Source of the DNA: Hyphomicrobiales bacterium
GTDB lineage: Bacteria > Pseudomonadota > Alphaproteobacteria > Rhizobiales > Rhizobiaceae
NCBI GenBank assembly: GCA_900469475.1
Contig: UBXG01000006.1
Span: forward strand, 224,820-288,819
Length of the DNA: 64,000 bases
Direction of reading: 5' to 3'
This document shows positions 1 to 8,732 of the stretch, piece after piece; the first letter of the stretch is position 1; each line of letters opens with the position of its first letter. Under the pieces are notes generated by a model, which did no database searches, was not told the origin of the DNA, and saw nothing but the letters and a program-made list of their open reading frames with translations. A program made the position numbers and the translations under genes.

Positions 1-749
1 TTGCCGGTATAGCGCTCCGGCACACTGACGATCAGGTCGGAGGCGCGCGCCAAGGCCAGCGCAGCCGAAAAGCTGCCGACAATCGTTGCGATCTGCCGCT
101 TCAGGCCCAACTCTTCCAACGCCTCGTCGATCTGCCCTTTCTGTAGGCCGCGCCGTGATACCAGAAGATGTTGCCCGGCCGCGTAACGTTCCGGGGTCGG
201 CTCTCCTTCACTCAACGGATGTCCGCTTCGGACCACGCCGATGAAGCGATCGCGGAACAGCGCCTGCGTTCGCAATTCCGGACCGGTATCGTCACCGACA
301 ACACCGGTTTCGAAGTCGATCGTCCCATCGCGCAAAGGCGTGCTGTCCTTGTCCAGCTTCTGCATGAAATAGAGCCGAACGCCAGGCGCCTGCTCGGCAA
401 TGCGCGCGATCAGTTCGGCGCCGAAATTCTCCACGAAGCCTTCGCGGGTGCGCAGCGTGAAAATTCGAGCGAGCTGCTTCAGATCCAAGCTTTCGGCGGG
501 CCGCAAGGCCGCTTCCGCCTCCTGCACAAGCTGACCGACACGGTCGCGCAGCTCCAGCGCCCGCGGCGTCGGCACGAGCCCCCGCCCCGCCCGAACCAGT
601 AGCGGATCCCCTGTCGTCTCACGCAGACGCGCAAGCTGTCGGCTCATGGCGGATGGGCTGAGCCGCAATCGCCGGGCGGCGCGCGCGACACTGCCTTCGG
701 CAAGCAGGACATTGAGAGTGATGAGGAGGTTGAGATCGGGCGTGGACAT
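1..749 (-). CDS. LysR-family transcriptional regulator (3' end cut by window edge)
   Basis: The reverse strand encodes about 249 residues starting MSTPDLNLLITLNVLLAEGS and running off the left edge, so the C-terminus is missing. The N-terminal 60 residues form the winged helix-turn-helix of LysR regulators (AARRLRLSPSAMSRQLARLR is the recognition part), followed by the start of the periplasmic-binding-like effector domain (for example TLRTREGFVENFG). It is divergent from the MFS exporter gene at 878, the usual arrangement for a LysR protein controlling its neighbour. The target and inducer are inferred, not shown. Confidence 0.9.
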   Translation of the reverse strand, partial: MSTPDLNLLITLNVLLAEGSVARAARRLRLSPSAMSRQLARLRETTGDPLLVRAGRGLVPTPRALELRDRVGQLVQEAEAALRPAESLDLKQLARIFTLRTREGFVENFGAELIARIAEQAPGVRLYFMQKLDKDSTPLRDGTIDFETGVVGDDTGPELRTQALFRDRFIGVVRSGHPLSEGEPTPERYAAGQHLLVSRRGLQKGQIDEALEELGLKRQIATIVGSFSAALALARASDLIVSVPERYTG

Positions 750-877
750 GGCGCGAGCATAGCACGGTTTGTGTAATATATAGCGTCAAACGCACGAATG
801 AAGTGCAAATGCTGCGCGTTCCGCCATATCGCGTCGAGAGCTACCTTTCTGCCGGAAGTTTTATTAGGTCGCTAGAA

Positions 878-2341
878 ATGGAGCTCGTGTTGCAGCCAAT
901 CATCGAAGATCCGGGCAAAGCCGGCCACACAAAATCAGCATCCTCGACCCGCTGGGCGCTCGCCAGCCTCTCGCTCTCCATGCTGATGCCCTCGCTTGGC
1001 ACCAGCATTGCCAATATCGCTCTGCCGACGCTTGCCCAGGCATTCGATGCCTCCTTCCAGCAGGTGCAATGGATCGTGCTTGCGTATTTGCTCGCCATCA
1101 CCACGCTGATCGTCAGCGTCGGAAAGTTAGGCGACATTTTCGGCCGGCGGCGCTTGCTGCTGATCGGTATAAGCCTCTTCACACTCGCCTCGCTCTTCTG
1201 CGGCGTCGCACCGACCCTCTGGCTATTGCTCGCCGCTAGAGGTCTGCAGGGCCTCGGTGCCGCCATGATGATGGCGCTGACCGTGGCGATGGTCGGCGAA
1301 ACCGTGCCGAAAGAGCGGACAGGCGGCGCCATGGGCCTGCTCGGCACCATGTCCGCGATCGGCACCACGCTCGGCCCATCGCTCGGTGGCATCGTGATCG
1401 CCAGCTTCGGCTGGGAGACCATTTTCCTCATCAACGTGCCGCTCGGGATCGCAAATTTTCTGCTCGCCGCCCGCTTCCTGCCGAGGGATCGTCGGGACCG
1501 GAAGGCGAGCAAGGGTCGACTGGATACGATCGGCACCCTGCTGTTGTCCCTGACACTCGCTGCCTATGCGCTGGCCATGACCCTTGGGCACGGCAGCTTC
1601 GGTGCGCTGAATATCGGCCTGCTGTTAGCAGCAGCTTTCGGCATCGTTCTCTTTGCGGTCACTGAAACGAAAGTGGAAGCGCCGTTGTTCCGCCTTTCGA
1701 TGTTCCGTGATGCATCGCTAAGCGCAGGCCTTGCCATGAGCACCCTCGTTTCCACCGTCATCATGGCGACGCTGGTGGTCGGCCCCTTCTATCTCTCCCG
1801 CAGCCTTGGCTTCGATGCAGCCCATGTCGGCGCCATCATGTCCTCCGGCCCGCTGGTGTCGGCCCTGACGGGCGTGCCGGCCGGCCGCATCGCCGATCGC
1901 TTCGGCGCCCAGCGCGTGACCATGACGGGTCTTGTCGGCATGATTGCCGGCCTCTTCCTGATAGTGATGTTGCAAGGCAGGTTCGGAACCGCCGGCTACA
2001 TCGGTCCGCTGGTTGTCGTGACCGCAAACTATGCGCTCTTTCAGGCGTCCAACAACACCACCATCATGAAGGACATAAAGGCGGAGCAACGTGGCGTGAT
2101 TTCCGGTATGTTGAGCCTGTCGCGAAATCTCGGCCTTATCACAGGCACCGCCGTCATGGGTGCGATCTTCACGCTGGGGTCAGGAACGAGCGATATTATC
2201 ACGGCACGCCCGGAAGCCATTGCAACAGGCATGCAGATCACCTTCGCAGTCGGCGCCCTGCTCATCGTCGCGACGCTGGCCATCGCCATCGCCGGCATGG
2301 CGCGTTCAAGGCGTGATGCCCTTGCGCAAGAGGTCTCGTGA
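878..2341 (+). CDS. MFS multidrug-type transporter, DHA2 (EmrB/QacA-like)
   Basis: A 487-residue, very hydrophobic protein with the spacing of a 14-helix drug:H+ antiporter. After a short polar N-terminus, helix 1 carries NIALPTLAQAF and QQVQWIVLAYLL, typical of the DHA2 family, followed by the MFS motif A (GKLGDIFGRRRLL, about residues 82-94) between helices 2 and 3. It should export small hydrophobic compounds across the inner membrane using the proton gradient. The reading frame is open back to 803, but the ATG at 878 begins the conserved part; neither start has a strong ribosome-binding site. It is divergent from the LysR gene on the left. The substrate is unknown. Confidence 0.88.
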   Translation: MELVLQPIIEDPGKAGHTKSASSTRWALASLSLSMLMPSLGTSIANIALPTLAQAFDASFQQVQWIVLAYLLAITTLIVSVGKLGDIFGRRRLLLIGISLFTLASLFCGVAPTLWLLLAARGLQGLGAAMMMALTVAMVGETVPKERTGGAMGLLGTMSAIGTTLGPSLGGIVIASFGWETIFLINVPLGIANFLLAARFLPRDRRDRKASKGRLDTIGTLLLSLTLAAYALAMTLGHGSFGALNIGLLLAAAFGIVLFAVTETKVEAPLFRLSMFRDASLSAGLAMSTLVSTVIMATLVVGPFYLSRSLGFDAAHVGAIMSSGPLVSALTGVPAGRIADRFGAQRVTMTGLVGMIAGLFLIVMLQGRFGTAGYIGPLVVVTANYALFQASNNTTIMKDIKAEQRGVISGMLSLSRNLGLITGTAVMGAIFTLGSGTSDIITARPEAIATGMQITFAVGALLIVATLAIAIAGMARSRRDALAQEVS

Positions 2342-2383
2342 GAATGAGCCGAGAGGATGGCGGAGGATAATCCCGCCATCCGG

Positions 2384-3280
2384 TCACACCGGTCCGTGGT
2401 CGCCGAATTCCGCCGAAACGAAGTCGAGAAAGCTACGGAGCTTCGGCGTGATGCGGCGATCCGGCGCGTAGAGAACATGCAGCGGGCGCGTCGGCACGCT
2501 ATATCCGGGCAAAAGCGGCACCAGCGCTCCCGTTTCCAAGCTCGATTGGATGAGCTCGGAAGACTGCAGGATAATGCCGAGCCCTGCCAACGCGGCTTTC
2601 AGCAGCGCCTCACCATTGTCGATCATCAGCCGGCCGGAGATCGGAACGCTCACATTCCCCTCCGGTCCTTCAAAATCCCAATGAGTCCTGAGCATCGTAT
2701 GCGAGAAGATCAGGCACTCATGATTTCGAAGATCATCTGGCGTGGAGGGGGTGCCGCGGGCGCGCAGATAGCTCGGCGCAGCACAGATCACCAGACGATA
2801 GGGACCGAGACGACGGGCGATCAACCCGCTGTCAGCGAGCTCACCGACGCGAAAGACTGCGTCATAACCCTCATCGATCAGATCCACCATGCGGTTCGTT
2901 AGCGACAGATCGATCGAAACCTCCGGATGCGCACCCAGATATTTGGGAAGCGTCGGCGCGAGCGCATGGATACCGAAGGTGACGGGGGCGTTGACCCTCA
3001 GCTTCCCGCGCGGCACGGCGCGAGTTTCCGCCGCCAGCGCCTCCGCAGCCTCGACTTCTGCCAGGATATTGCGCGAGCGCTCGTAAAACTGGCTGCCGAC
3101 TTCCGTCAGGTGCTGACGACGCGTGGTGCGATTCAAAAGCCGAACACCAAGATGTTGTTCGAGAAATTGAACATGTTTGCCGACGAGCTGTGGCGACATG
3201 TTCAATGCCTCTGCCGCGGCACTGAAGGAGCCGAGCTCGACTGCCTTGACGAAAACGTTCATGCCGGAGAAGCGATCCAT
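2384..3280 (-). CDS. LysR-family transcriptional regulator
   Basis: A 298-residue full-length LysR protein starting MDRFSGMNVFVKAVELGSFS. The HTH occupies about residues 5-62 (AAEALNMSPQLVGKHVQFLE), and the rest is the effector-binding domain with GKLRVNAPVTFG at its start, in the style of the DmlR/AaeR subgroup. An ATG nine bases upstream (3289) is in frame, but MDRF fits the family start. It ends about 40 bp from the converging MFS gene and is divergent from the NADP-reductase-like gene at 3380, its probable target. The A/T-rich 100 bp between them should hold both promoters. Confidence 0.9.
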   Translation of the reverse strand: MDRFSGMNVFVKAVELGSFSAAAEALNMSPQLVGKHVQFLEQHLGVRLLNRTTRRQHLTEVGSQFYERSRNILAEVEAAEALAAETRAVPRGKLRVNAPVTFGIHALAPTLPKYLGAHPEVSIDLSLTNRMVDLIDEGYDAVFRVGELADSGLIARRLGPYRLVICAAPSYLRARGTPSTPDDLRNHECLIFSHTMLRTHWDFEGPEGNVSVPISGRLMIDNGEALLKAALAGLGIILQSSELIQSSLETGALVPLLPGYSVPTRPLHVLYAPDRRITPKLRSFLDFVSAEFGDHGPV

Positions 3281-3379
3281 TAGAAACAACCCGTTTCAAG
3301 TATCGATTTATCTAGACCATTTATCCGGATATGGCGATAATTTTATATGTTTGTCAGTCACAACAAGGAGCTGATAAAT

Positions 3380-4006
3380 ATGAAAATCGCTGTCATTGGT
3401 GTCGGAAATATGGGGGCAGGACTGGCGCGTCTGCTGACCGGAGCAGGGTCTGACGTGATCATCGGCCATCGCGATCCCGCAAAGGCAGTAGCCTTTGCCG
3501 CCGAACTGGGCGCTGGCATCGAAGCGGGCGGGGTTGCCGCTGTCGTCAAGCTTGCAGATATCGTCATACTGGCGCTGCCTTATGGCGCTATCGCAGAAAC
3601 GTTGAAGGAAGCCGGAAATCTCAAGGGCAAGGTGCTGATCGATATCAGCAATCCCGTTACCGCAGATTTCAGCGGCCTCGTCGTCGGGCACTCAAGCTCG
3701 GCGGCCGAAGAAATTCAGGCGCTAGCGCCCGAGGCAGCGGTGGTGAAGGCTTTCAATACGATTTTCGCACCATTGCTGCCCGCCGAGGGACGTAACGGCA
3801 AGGTGCTGCAGGTCTTCATTGCCGGAGACGACGAGAAGGCAAAGCATGCCGTATCCGAGCTCGTCAAATCCATCGGCTTCGAGCCGGTCAACGCTGGTCC
3901 GCTCAGCAATGCCCGTTTCATCGAACCGATCGGCGAGATGAACATCCACTTCGGCTTCTTTCTCGGCAAAGGACCGACTGTGGCACCGGCCTGGGTTCAG
4001 GTCTGA
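3380..4006 (+). CDS. NAD(P)-binding oxidoreductase, F420-dependent NADP reductase-like
   Basis: A 208-residue protein beginning MKIAVIGVGNMGAGLARLL, a Rossmann GxGxxG loop at residues 7-12, with the later block VKAFNTIFAPLL typical of the NADPH-dependent F420 reductase-like family (PF03807). In rhizobia, which are not known to use F420 this way, such proteins are generic NADP-dependent reductases of unknown substrate. An AAGGAG ribosome-binding site ten bases before the ATG at 3380 fixes the start over an upstream in-frame codon at 3347. It is divergent from a LysR gene, suggesting inducible expression. A strong terminator follows. Confidence 0.8.
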   Translation: MKIAVIGVGNMGAGLARLLTGAGSDVIIGHRDPAKAVAFAAELGAGIEAGGVAAVVKLADIVILALPYGAIAETLKEAGNLKGKVLIDISNPVTADFSGLVVGHSSSAAEEIQALAPEAAVVKAFNTIFAPLLPAEGRNGKVLQVFIAGDDEKAKHAVSELVKSIGFEPVNAGPLSNARFIEPIGEMNIHFGFFLGKGPTVAPAWVQV

Positions 4007-4031
4007 CGGCACTCAGGACGACAGGATGACA

Positions 4032-4065
4032 AAAGAGGCTCGGAGCCTTCACTCCGGGCCTCTTT
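4032..4065. terminator. Bidirectional rho-independent terminator
   Basis: Arms of 14 bp (AAAGAGGCTCGGAG and CTCCGGGCCTCTTT, one G-T wobble) enclose a 6-base loop. Both outer ends are A/T rich, with four Ts on the minus-strand side. It lies between the stop of the 3380-4006 gene and the stop of the converging aldo/keto reductase, so it can end both transcripts. Confidence 0.88.
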
Positions 4066-4089
4066 GCATAAACTGATGGCAACCTGCGA

Positions 4090-4920
4090 TCAAAAGCTCG
4101 CGGTCAGCGGATCCGGACCGATGCGACCGCCAGCCGAATCGAGCTTGGCCATGTCAGCCAGATCGTCACCGTCGAGCTTGAAATCGAAAACGTTGAGGTT
4201 TTCCTCGATGCGGCTCGGCGTCACCGATTTCGGGATGACGATCAGGCCGTTGTCAATGTGCCAGCGAATGATGATCTGTGCCGGCGTGCGGCCATGCTTG
4301 GCGGCGACCTTGCCGATGACGGCGTTGGTCAGAAGCTTGCCCTGGCCGAGCGGGCTCCAGGATTCGGTCTTGATGCCGAGTTTGTCGTGAACGGCACGCA
4401 GTTCCTTCTGCTGGAAGGTGGGATGCAGCTCGATCTGGTTCAGCACGGGCGTCACGCCGGTCTCGCCGATGATACGTTCGAGATGCGCGGCGGCAAAATT
4501 GGAGACGCCGATCGAATGGGCGCGGCCTTCTTCCTTGAGACGGACGAAAGCCTTCCAGGTGTCGAGATAGCGGTTGCGATGCGGCGACGGCCAGTGGATG
4601 AGGTAGAGGTCGATATAGTCGGTGCCGAGCCGTTTCAGGCTTTCGTCGAAGGCCTTCAGCGTGGAATCGAAGCCCTGTGCCTCATTCCAGAGCTTGGTTG
4701 TGAGATAGATGTCCTTGCGGGCAACGCCCGACTGGCGCACGCCTTCGCCGACGCCGTCTTCGTTGGCATAGATGGCTGCGGTATCGATATGGCGGTAGCC
4801 GGCTTTCAAAGCCGTGCTGACGGCCATCGGCGCGACGTTTTCCGGCGTCTGCCAGACGCCGAGGCCGACCTGCGGAATGGAATTGCCGTCATTGAACGTG
4901 ATTGTCGGTTGCGTGGTCAC
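4090..4920 (-). CDS. Aldo/keto reductase (2,5-diketo-D-gluconate reductase-like)
   Basis: A 276-residue (alpha/beta)8-barrel NADPH-dependent carbonyl reductase. All four catalytic residues are visible: Asp46 in GYRHIDTAAIY, Tyr51, Lys76 in TTKLW, and His109 in LYLIHWPSP. SIGVSNFAAAHLERI and the C-terminal IPKSVTPSRIEEN (the 2'-phosphate-binding region for NADPH) complete the family pattern. The length fits DkgA/DkgB-type enzymes, which reduce diketogluconate, methylglyoxal and small aldehydes. It stands alone: the left neighbour converges across a terminator, and the right neighbour, on the same strand, is unrelated. Confidence 0.92.
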   Translation of the reverse strand: MTTQPTITFNDGNSIPQVGLGVWQTPENVAPMAVSTALKAGYRHIDTAAIYANEDGVGEGVRQSGVARKDIYLTTKLWNEAQGFDSTLKAFDESLKRLGTDYIDLYLIHWPSPHRNRYLDTWKAFVRLKEEGRAHSIGVSNFAAAHLERIIGETGVTPVLNQIELHPTFQQKELRAVHDKLGIKTESWSPLGQGKLLTNAVIGKVAAKHGRTPAQIIIRWHIDNGLIVIPKSVTPSRIEENLNVFDFKLDGDDLADMAKLDSAGGRIGPDPLTASF

Positions 4921-5065
4921 GATAAGTCTCCAAAGGATGAGAAGCGGGTGGAGTGAAGGCGTGATTTAAATTCTAAAAGAAAAGGGGGCGGTCTGGTCCG
5001 CAAAGGCGCACCGGTCGAAATCCCATATAGTGGAGAATATCGGGATGTTAACCCCGGGCGACCTT

Positions 5066-5614
5066 TCAGACAACCCGGACGGTCGTACCTCTTCGCAGTA
5101 ACGGCAGGATGCGCCTCATGTCGCGCAGGCTCACCGCAACACATCCGGCCGTCGGCTCATATCCCGGCCTGATCAGGTGGAAGAAGATCGCCGAGCCGCG
5201 GTTGCGCCGGCGCGAGCGCACATTCCAGTCGAGCACCAAACAGATATCGTAAAGGCCATCCTCCCGCTGCAACTCCTCGTGGCTCGACTTGAAGGGCGCC
5301 TTCACCGGCCTGTTGTAATTGGCATCGTCGGGTTGATCGCACCAGAGCATATCCTTCCGGATATGCCGCATCGGCAGAGCCGTCCGCAGGAAGCGGACCC
5401 GATCGCCGCGCGTGAAGCCATAGAGCAGCTTCATGCCCGCAATCGGCGTCGCGCCGTCGCCCTCCCGCTTCAAGATGCTGCGCCCGGACCGGCCGATTGC
5501 CGCCGGCACCGTGATGCCCCCCACTTGCACCAATGCCCGCATTTTCTTACCCGGCGCAGGCCGCACGACGATCGTCGATGCGGTCCGTGCCGCCTCCGCC
5601 CTTATCTTTTGCAT
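5066..5614 (-). CDS. L,D-transpeptidase (YkuD-fold) family protein
   Basis: A 182-residue protein with the active-site block FFHLIRPGYEPTAGCVAVS: His146, then Thr-Ala-Gly-Cys158, matching the H-x(n)-(S/T)-x-G-C signature of YkuD proteins that make 3-3 peptidoglycan cross-links or attach proteins to the wall. The middle (GRSGRSILKREGDGATP) is typical of the subgroup that lacks extra substrate-binding domains. No clear signal peptide is seen, so export is unproven. The ATG at 5614 has GAGGG very close upstream; a GTG three codons earlier (5623) is the alternative start. Confidence 0.8.
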   Translation of the reverse strand: MQKIRAEAARTASTIVVRPAPGKKMRALVQVGGITVPAAIGRSGRSILKREGDGATPIAGMKLLYGFTRGDRVRFLRTALPMRHIRKDMLWCDQPDDANYNRPVKAPFKSSHEELQREDGLYDICLVLDWNVRSRRRNRGSAIFFHLIRPGYEPTAGCVAVSLRDMRRILPLLRRGTTVRVV

Positions 5615-5762
5615 TTCCCTCACATGTTTTTGCTTTGCGTGTGATTTCTTTTGAAATCATAGCAGTTTCAACCAAACGACCAAGCCTGAGCCGCCTCGCG
5701 ACTTGCCAAAAGTGCAATTTGGCGTAGGACTTAGGACGAATGAGAACAAGGACCCGAACGGC

Positions 5763-6446
5763 ATGACGGCACGCACCATTCTCCTGGTGGATGATGACAA
5801 CGACCTGCGTGAGATGTTGGTCGAGCAATTATCGCTTTACGAGGAATTCAACGTCCTGCAGGAGGCAACTGCCGGAAAAGGCGTGCAGACCGCGCGCACC
5901 GTGCCCGTCGATCTCCTCATCATGGATGTCGGCCTGCCCGATATGGACGGCCGCGAAGCCGTAAAGCTGCTGCGCAAGAGCGGCTTCAAGCCGCCGATCA
6001 TCATGCTGACGGGGCACGACACGGATTCCGACACCATCCTCGGCCTTGAAGCCGGCGCCAACGATTATGTGACGAAGCCTTTCCGCTTCGCCGTGCTGCT
6101 CGCCCGCATCCGCGCGCAATTGCGCCAGCACGAACAGAGCGAGGATGCGACCTTTACTGTCGGACGCTATCTCTTCAAACCGAGCCAGAAACTGTTGACC
6201 ACCGAAGACGGACAGAAGATCCGCCTCACGGAAAAGGAAGCCGCGATCATCCGCTATCTCTATCGCGCCGACCAAAAGGTCGTCACCCGCGATATCCTGC
6301 TGGAGGAAGTCTGGGGCTATAATTCCGGCGTGACCACCCACACGCTCGAAACCCATGTCTACCGCCTTCGCCAGAAGATCGAGCGCGATCCCTCCAACGC
6401 CGAAATCCTGGTCACGGAAAACGGCGGCTACAAGATCATTCCATAG
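5763..6446 (+). CDS. OmpR/PhoB-type response regulator (orphan)
   Basis: A 227-residue regulator. The receiver domain has the acidic pocket (LLVDDDND) and phospho-acceptor Asp55 in LLIMDVGLPDMDG, then the Thr (IIMLTGHD) and Lys (DYVTKPF) switch residues. The C-terminal half is a winged-helix DNA-binding domain (LTEKEAAIIRYLYR, ETHVYRLRQKIE). An AAGGA ten bases before the ATG at 5763 supports this start rather than a TTG at 5703. No histidine kinase is adjacent; the next gene, eight bases downstream, is a cyclic-nucleotide-binding protein, so the two are probably co-expressed. Confidence 0.9.
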   Translation: MTARTILLVDDDNDLREMLVEQLSLYEEFNVLQEATAGKGVQTARTVPVDLLIMDVGLPDMDGREAVKLLRKSGFKPPIIMLTGHDTDSDTILGLEAGANDYVTKPFRFAVLLARIRAQLRQHEQSEDATFTVGRYLFKPSQKLLTTEDGQKIRLTEKEAAIIRYLYRADQKVVTRDILLEEVWGYNSGVTTHTLETHVYRLRQKIERDPSNAEILVTENGGYKIIP

Positions 6447-6453
6447 GCGATCG

Positions 6454-6909
6454 ATGGCGCTGAACGACGATATCCGACTGCTATCGCAACTGCCGCTGTT
6501 TCATGGCATGGGCGATGAGCCGCTGCGGCTGATCGCCTTCGGTGCCGATCGCCGCCACGTGAACGAAGGCCAGACGCTGTTCCGGGAAAAGTCGCCCGCC
6601 GAATGCGCCTATGTCATCACGCGCGGCAGTTTCGAACTCAGCACCATCGATGCTAGCGGCCAGATACAGGTGGAAGCGGTGGTTCAGGCCGGCACCATGC
6701 TCTCGGAACTGGCGATGGTGACCTTGGTGGAACGGAAATATACGGCTGTCGCCGCCGAAGAGTCCGACGTGATCCGCATCACCCGCGCCCTCTTTCACCG
6801 GTTGATCGAAGAATATCCAGACGCCGGCCTGCTGATCCAGAACCGTATCCGCGAAAACTTCGCCGCTTTGGCCAGGCAAGCGGCAGCAATGCTCGGCCGC
6901 TTTTCCTGA
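6454..6909 (+). CDS. Cyclic nucleotide-binding domain protein (Crp-like sensor domain only)
   Basis: A 151-residue protein consisting of one cNMP-binding beta-barrel (LSQLPLFHGMGDEPLRLIAF ... LFREKSPAECAYVITRGSFE ... GTMLSELAMVTLVERKYTAVA) plus a C-terminal helix, without the HTH of Crp/Fnr regulators. The phosphate-binding cassette is atypical (GTMLSELAM), so nucleotide binding is not assured. It starts eight bases after the response regulator stop and probably forms a two-gene operon with it. Its role is unknown; a partner or adaptor function for the regulator is an inference. Confidence 0.82.
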   Translation: MALNDDIRLLSQLPLFHGMGDEPLRLIAFGADRRHVNEGQTLFREKSPAECAYVITRGSFELSTIDASGQIQVEAVVQAGTMLSELAMVTLVERKYTAVAAEESDVIRITRALFHRLIEEYPDAGLLIQNRIRENFAALARQAAAMLGRFS

Positions 6910-6924
6910 AGCAAGCAATCCCTT

Positions 6925-7728
6925 TTAAAGATTGAAATGCGCTACGACGGGCACGTGATCGGAAGGGCGATCCCAGCCGCGCGCTGCTTTCAGGATCTCG
7001 ATTCTCTGCAGATGCGGGCCGAGATCGGAGGATGACCAGATATGGTCGAGACGGCGGCCGCGATCGGCGGCCTCCCAATCCTTGGCGCGATAGCTCCACC
7101 ACGTATAGAGCTTTTCGTTTTCCGGCACCTGCTGGCGCATCAGGTCGAGCCAGGCACCGCGCTTCATCACCTCGAGCAGCCCTTCGGTCTCCACAGGCGT
7201 ATGGCTGACGATCTTCAGGAGCTGCTTGTGCGACCAGACATCGTGCTCGAGCGGAGCGATATTGAGATCGCCGACGAGGATCGCGGAGGTGTTCTGCTCG
7301 GCATTGGCATGCAGCTTCTTCATCTCCTCGATGAAATCGAGCTTGTGGCCGAATTTCGGATTGATCGTGCGATCCGGTTCGTCGCCGCCGGCCGGCACAT
7401 AGAAATTATGCAGGCGAATGCGGCGGCCACCGCGCTCGAAGATGGCCGAGATGTGCCTGCTATCGCCGACATTGCAATAATCCTGGCGGTGGTCCTCGGT
7501 CAGCGGGAAACGCGAAGCGATGGCGACGCCATGATAACCCTTCTGGCCATGAATGATGATGTGCTCATAGCCAAGCGCGCGGAGCGGCGCATGAGGAAAA
7601 AGCTCGTTCGGAACCTTGGTTTCCTGCAGGCAGAGAATATCCGGCCGGGCCTGCATGACGAACTGCTCGACAATGGGCATGCGTAGCCGCACTGAATTGA
7701 TATTCCAGGTCGCAATCGAAAATCCCAT
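6925..7728 (-). CDS. xthA: Exodeoxyribonuclease III
   Basis: A 267-residue AP endonuclease/3'-exonuclease of the ExoIII family acting in base-excision repair. Visible active-site blocks are ATWNINSVR at the N-terminus (metal/DNA-binding Asn), LCLQETK with the metal-binding Glu, HNFYVPAGG with the catalytic Tyr, VGDLNIAP with the Asp-Asn pair, and the C-terminal SDHVPVVAHF with the catalytic His. Length is normal for XthA. It lies next to lolA and ftsK on the same strand, a frequent order in Rhizobiales, and converges with the cyclic-nucleotide-binding gene only 16 bp away. Confidence 0.93.
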   Translation of the reverse strand: MGFSIATWNINSVRLRMPIVEQFVMQARPDILCLQETKVPNELFPHAPLRALGYEHIIIHGQKGYHGVAIASRFPLTEDHRQDYCNVGDSRHISAIFERGGRRIRLHNFYVPAGGDEPDRTINPKFGHKLDFIEEMKKLHANAEQNTSAILVGDLNIAPLEHDVWSHKQLLKIVSHTPVETEGLLEVMKRGAWLDLMRQQVPENEKLYTWWSYRAKDWEAADRGRRLDHIWSSSDLGPHLQRIEILKAARGWDRPSDHVPVVAHFNL

Positions 7729-7745
7729 GCCCGAACCTTTTCCCT

Positions 7746-7795
7746 AAAGCAATTCGAGGAAAAGTGCGCAGCGGTTTTCCGTCCGGAATTGCGTC
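7746..7795. repeat. Short palindromic intergenic repeat, copy 1
   Basis: About 50 bp with outer arms GCAATTC/GAATTGC and inner arms GGAAAA/TTTTCC around GTGCGCAGCGG. A second, partly diverged copy lies at about 59920-59968. It sits just upstream of xthA, between xthA and lolA, and resembles the small dispersed palindromes common between Rhizobiaceae genes. Confidence 0.7.
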
Positions 7796-7927
7796 AAACA
7801 GACAACCGGATCGACTCTGCGATTCGATGAATCGCTGGTCTCTCCGGTCAGCCTAAGGCTTTAGACCGGCTGTGGCGGAAAGAAAAGCGCCATTCGCCGC
7901 TTACTATGGCTCGGATGGAGACGACGC

Positions 7928-8596
7928 TCAGCGCGTGTAATCGATGCGGAAAACGCTGTCGTCGAAGGCGACGTTCGTCTTTACGTTGTTGATGATCACA
8001 TCGGTCGTCTTGCCCTGCGGATCGATGACGGTCCATTGGCGCAGGTCATAGGACTTCGAATCGAAGATCATCGTGATCGTGGAATCGCCGAAGACAGTTC
8101 GGTTGCCGAGCGTGATCTTGGTGAGATCCGGCTGCGAATCGACGTTGCGCACCATATCGGCGGAAAGGTCGATCTTGTTGGCCAGCAGCAGGCTCAGCGG
8201 CGTCTTCGACAGCTGATACATGTTCCTCGTCTGCGTCTGGTCGTTGATGACCTGCACGTTGTTCCCGTCGCAAATTACGCGCATGCGCGACGGCGGATCG
8301 TAGTTGAAGCGCATCTTGCCGGGCCGCTGGATGAAGAAGGCGCCGCTCATCTGATCGCCGCGCGGGCCGATCTGCAGGAAGCCGCCCTTCATCGACTTGA
8401 TGGACGAAAAATGATCGGCGATGGCCTGAGCGATGTTGGGATTGAGGGTAGCGGCCGCCGGCTGCGTCTGTGCTTGGGCCTGCGCGAAAGCCGAAACCGG
8501 CAGAGCGCCTGCCGCGCCGACAGCAACCGCAGCGCCGAGGAAATGCCGGCGGGTGAGGGAAAGTCGGCTGGACGGCTGCGCATCAAACTTTGTCAT
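7928..8596 (-). CDS. lolA: LolA-like outer-membrane lipoprotein carrier with Tat signal
   Basis: A 222-residue periplasmic protein of the LolA family, which carries lipoproteins from the inner-membrane LolCDE complex to the outer membrane. The core matches LolA: KMRFNYDPPSRMRVICDGN, a conserved strand pair, then NKIDLSADMVRNV and the C-terminal DVIINNVKTNVAFDDSVFRI. The N-terminus reads LTRRHFLGAAVAVGAAGALP, a twin-arginine signal rather than a plain Sec signal. The ATG at 8596 follows AAGGAGAA with ideal spacing, so in-frame starts further upstream are rejected. It lies directly downstream of ftsK. Confidence 0.88.
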   Translation of the reverse strand: MTKFDAQPSSRLSLTRRHFLGAAVAVGAAGALPVSAFAQAQAQTQPAAATLNPNIAQAIADHFSSIKSMKGGFLQIGPRGDQMSGAFFIQRPGKMRFNYDPPSRMRVICDGNNVQVINDQTQTRNMYQLSKTPLSLLLANKIDLSADMVRNVDSQPDLTKITLGNRTVFGDSTITMIFDSKSYDLRQWTVIDPQGKTTDVIINNVKTNVAFDDSVFRIDYTR

Positions 8597-8732
8597 CGAA
8601 TTCTCCTTCATGCTTCGTCCATGGCGCGCAAAATCGGCGTCTTCATGGCGCAACGGCCCAAGGCCGGTAAGGGGCGGCGATCAAATTTCTCTGAACATAG
8701 ACGGGATATGCCACACGGAAAGGCGCGTTGCC

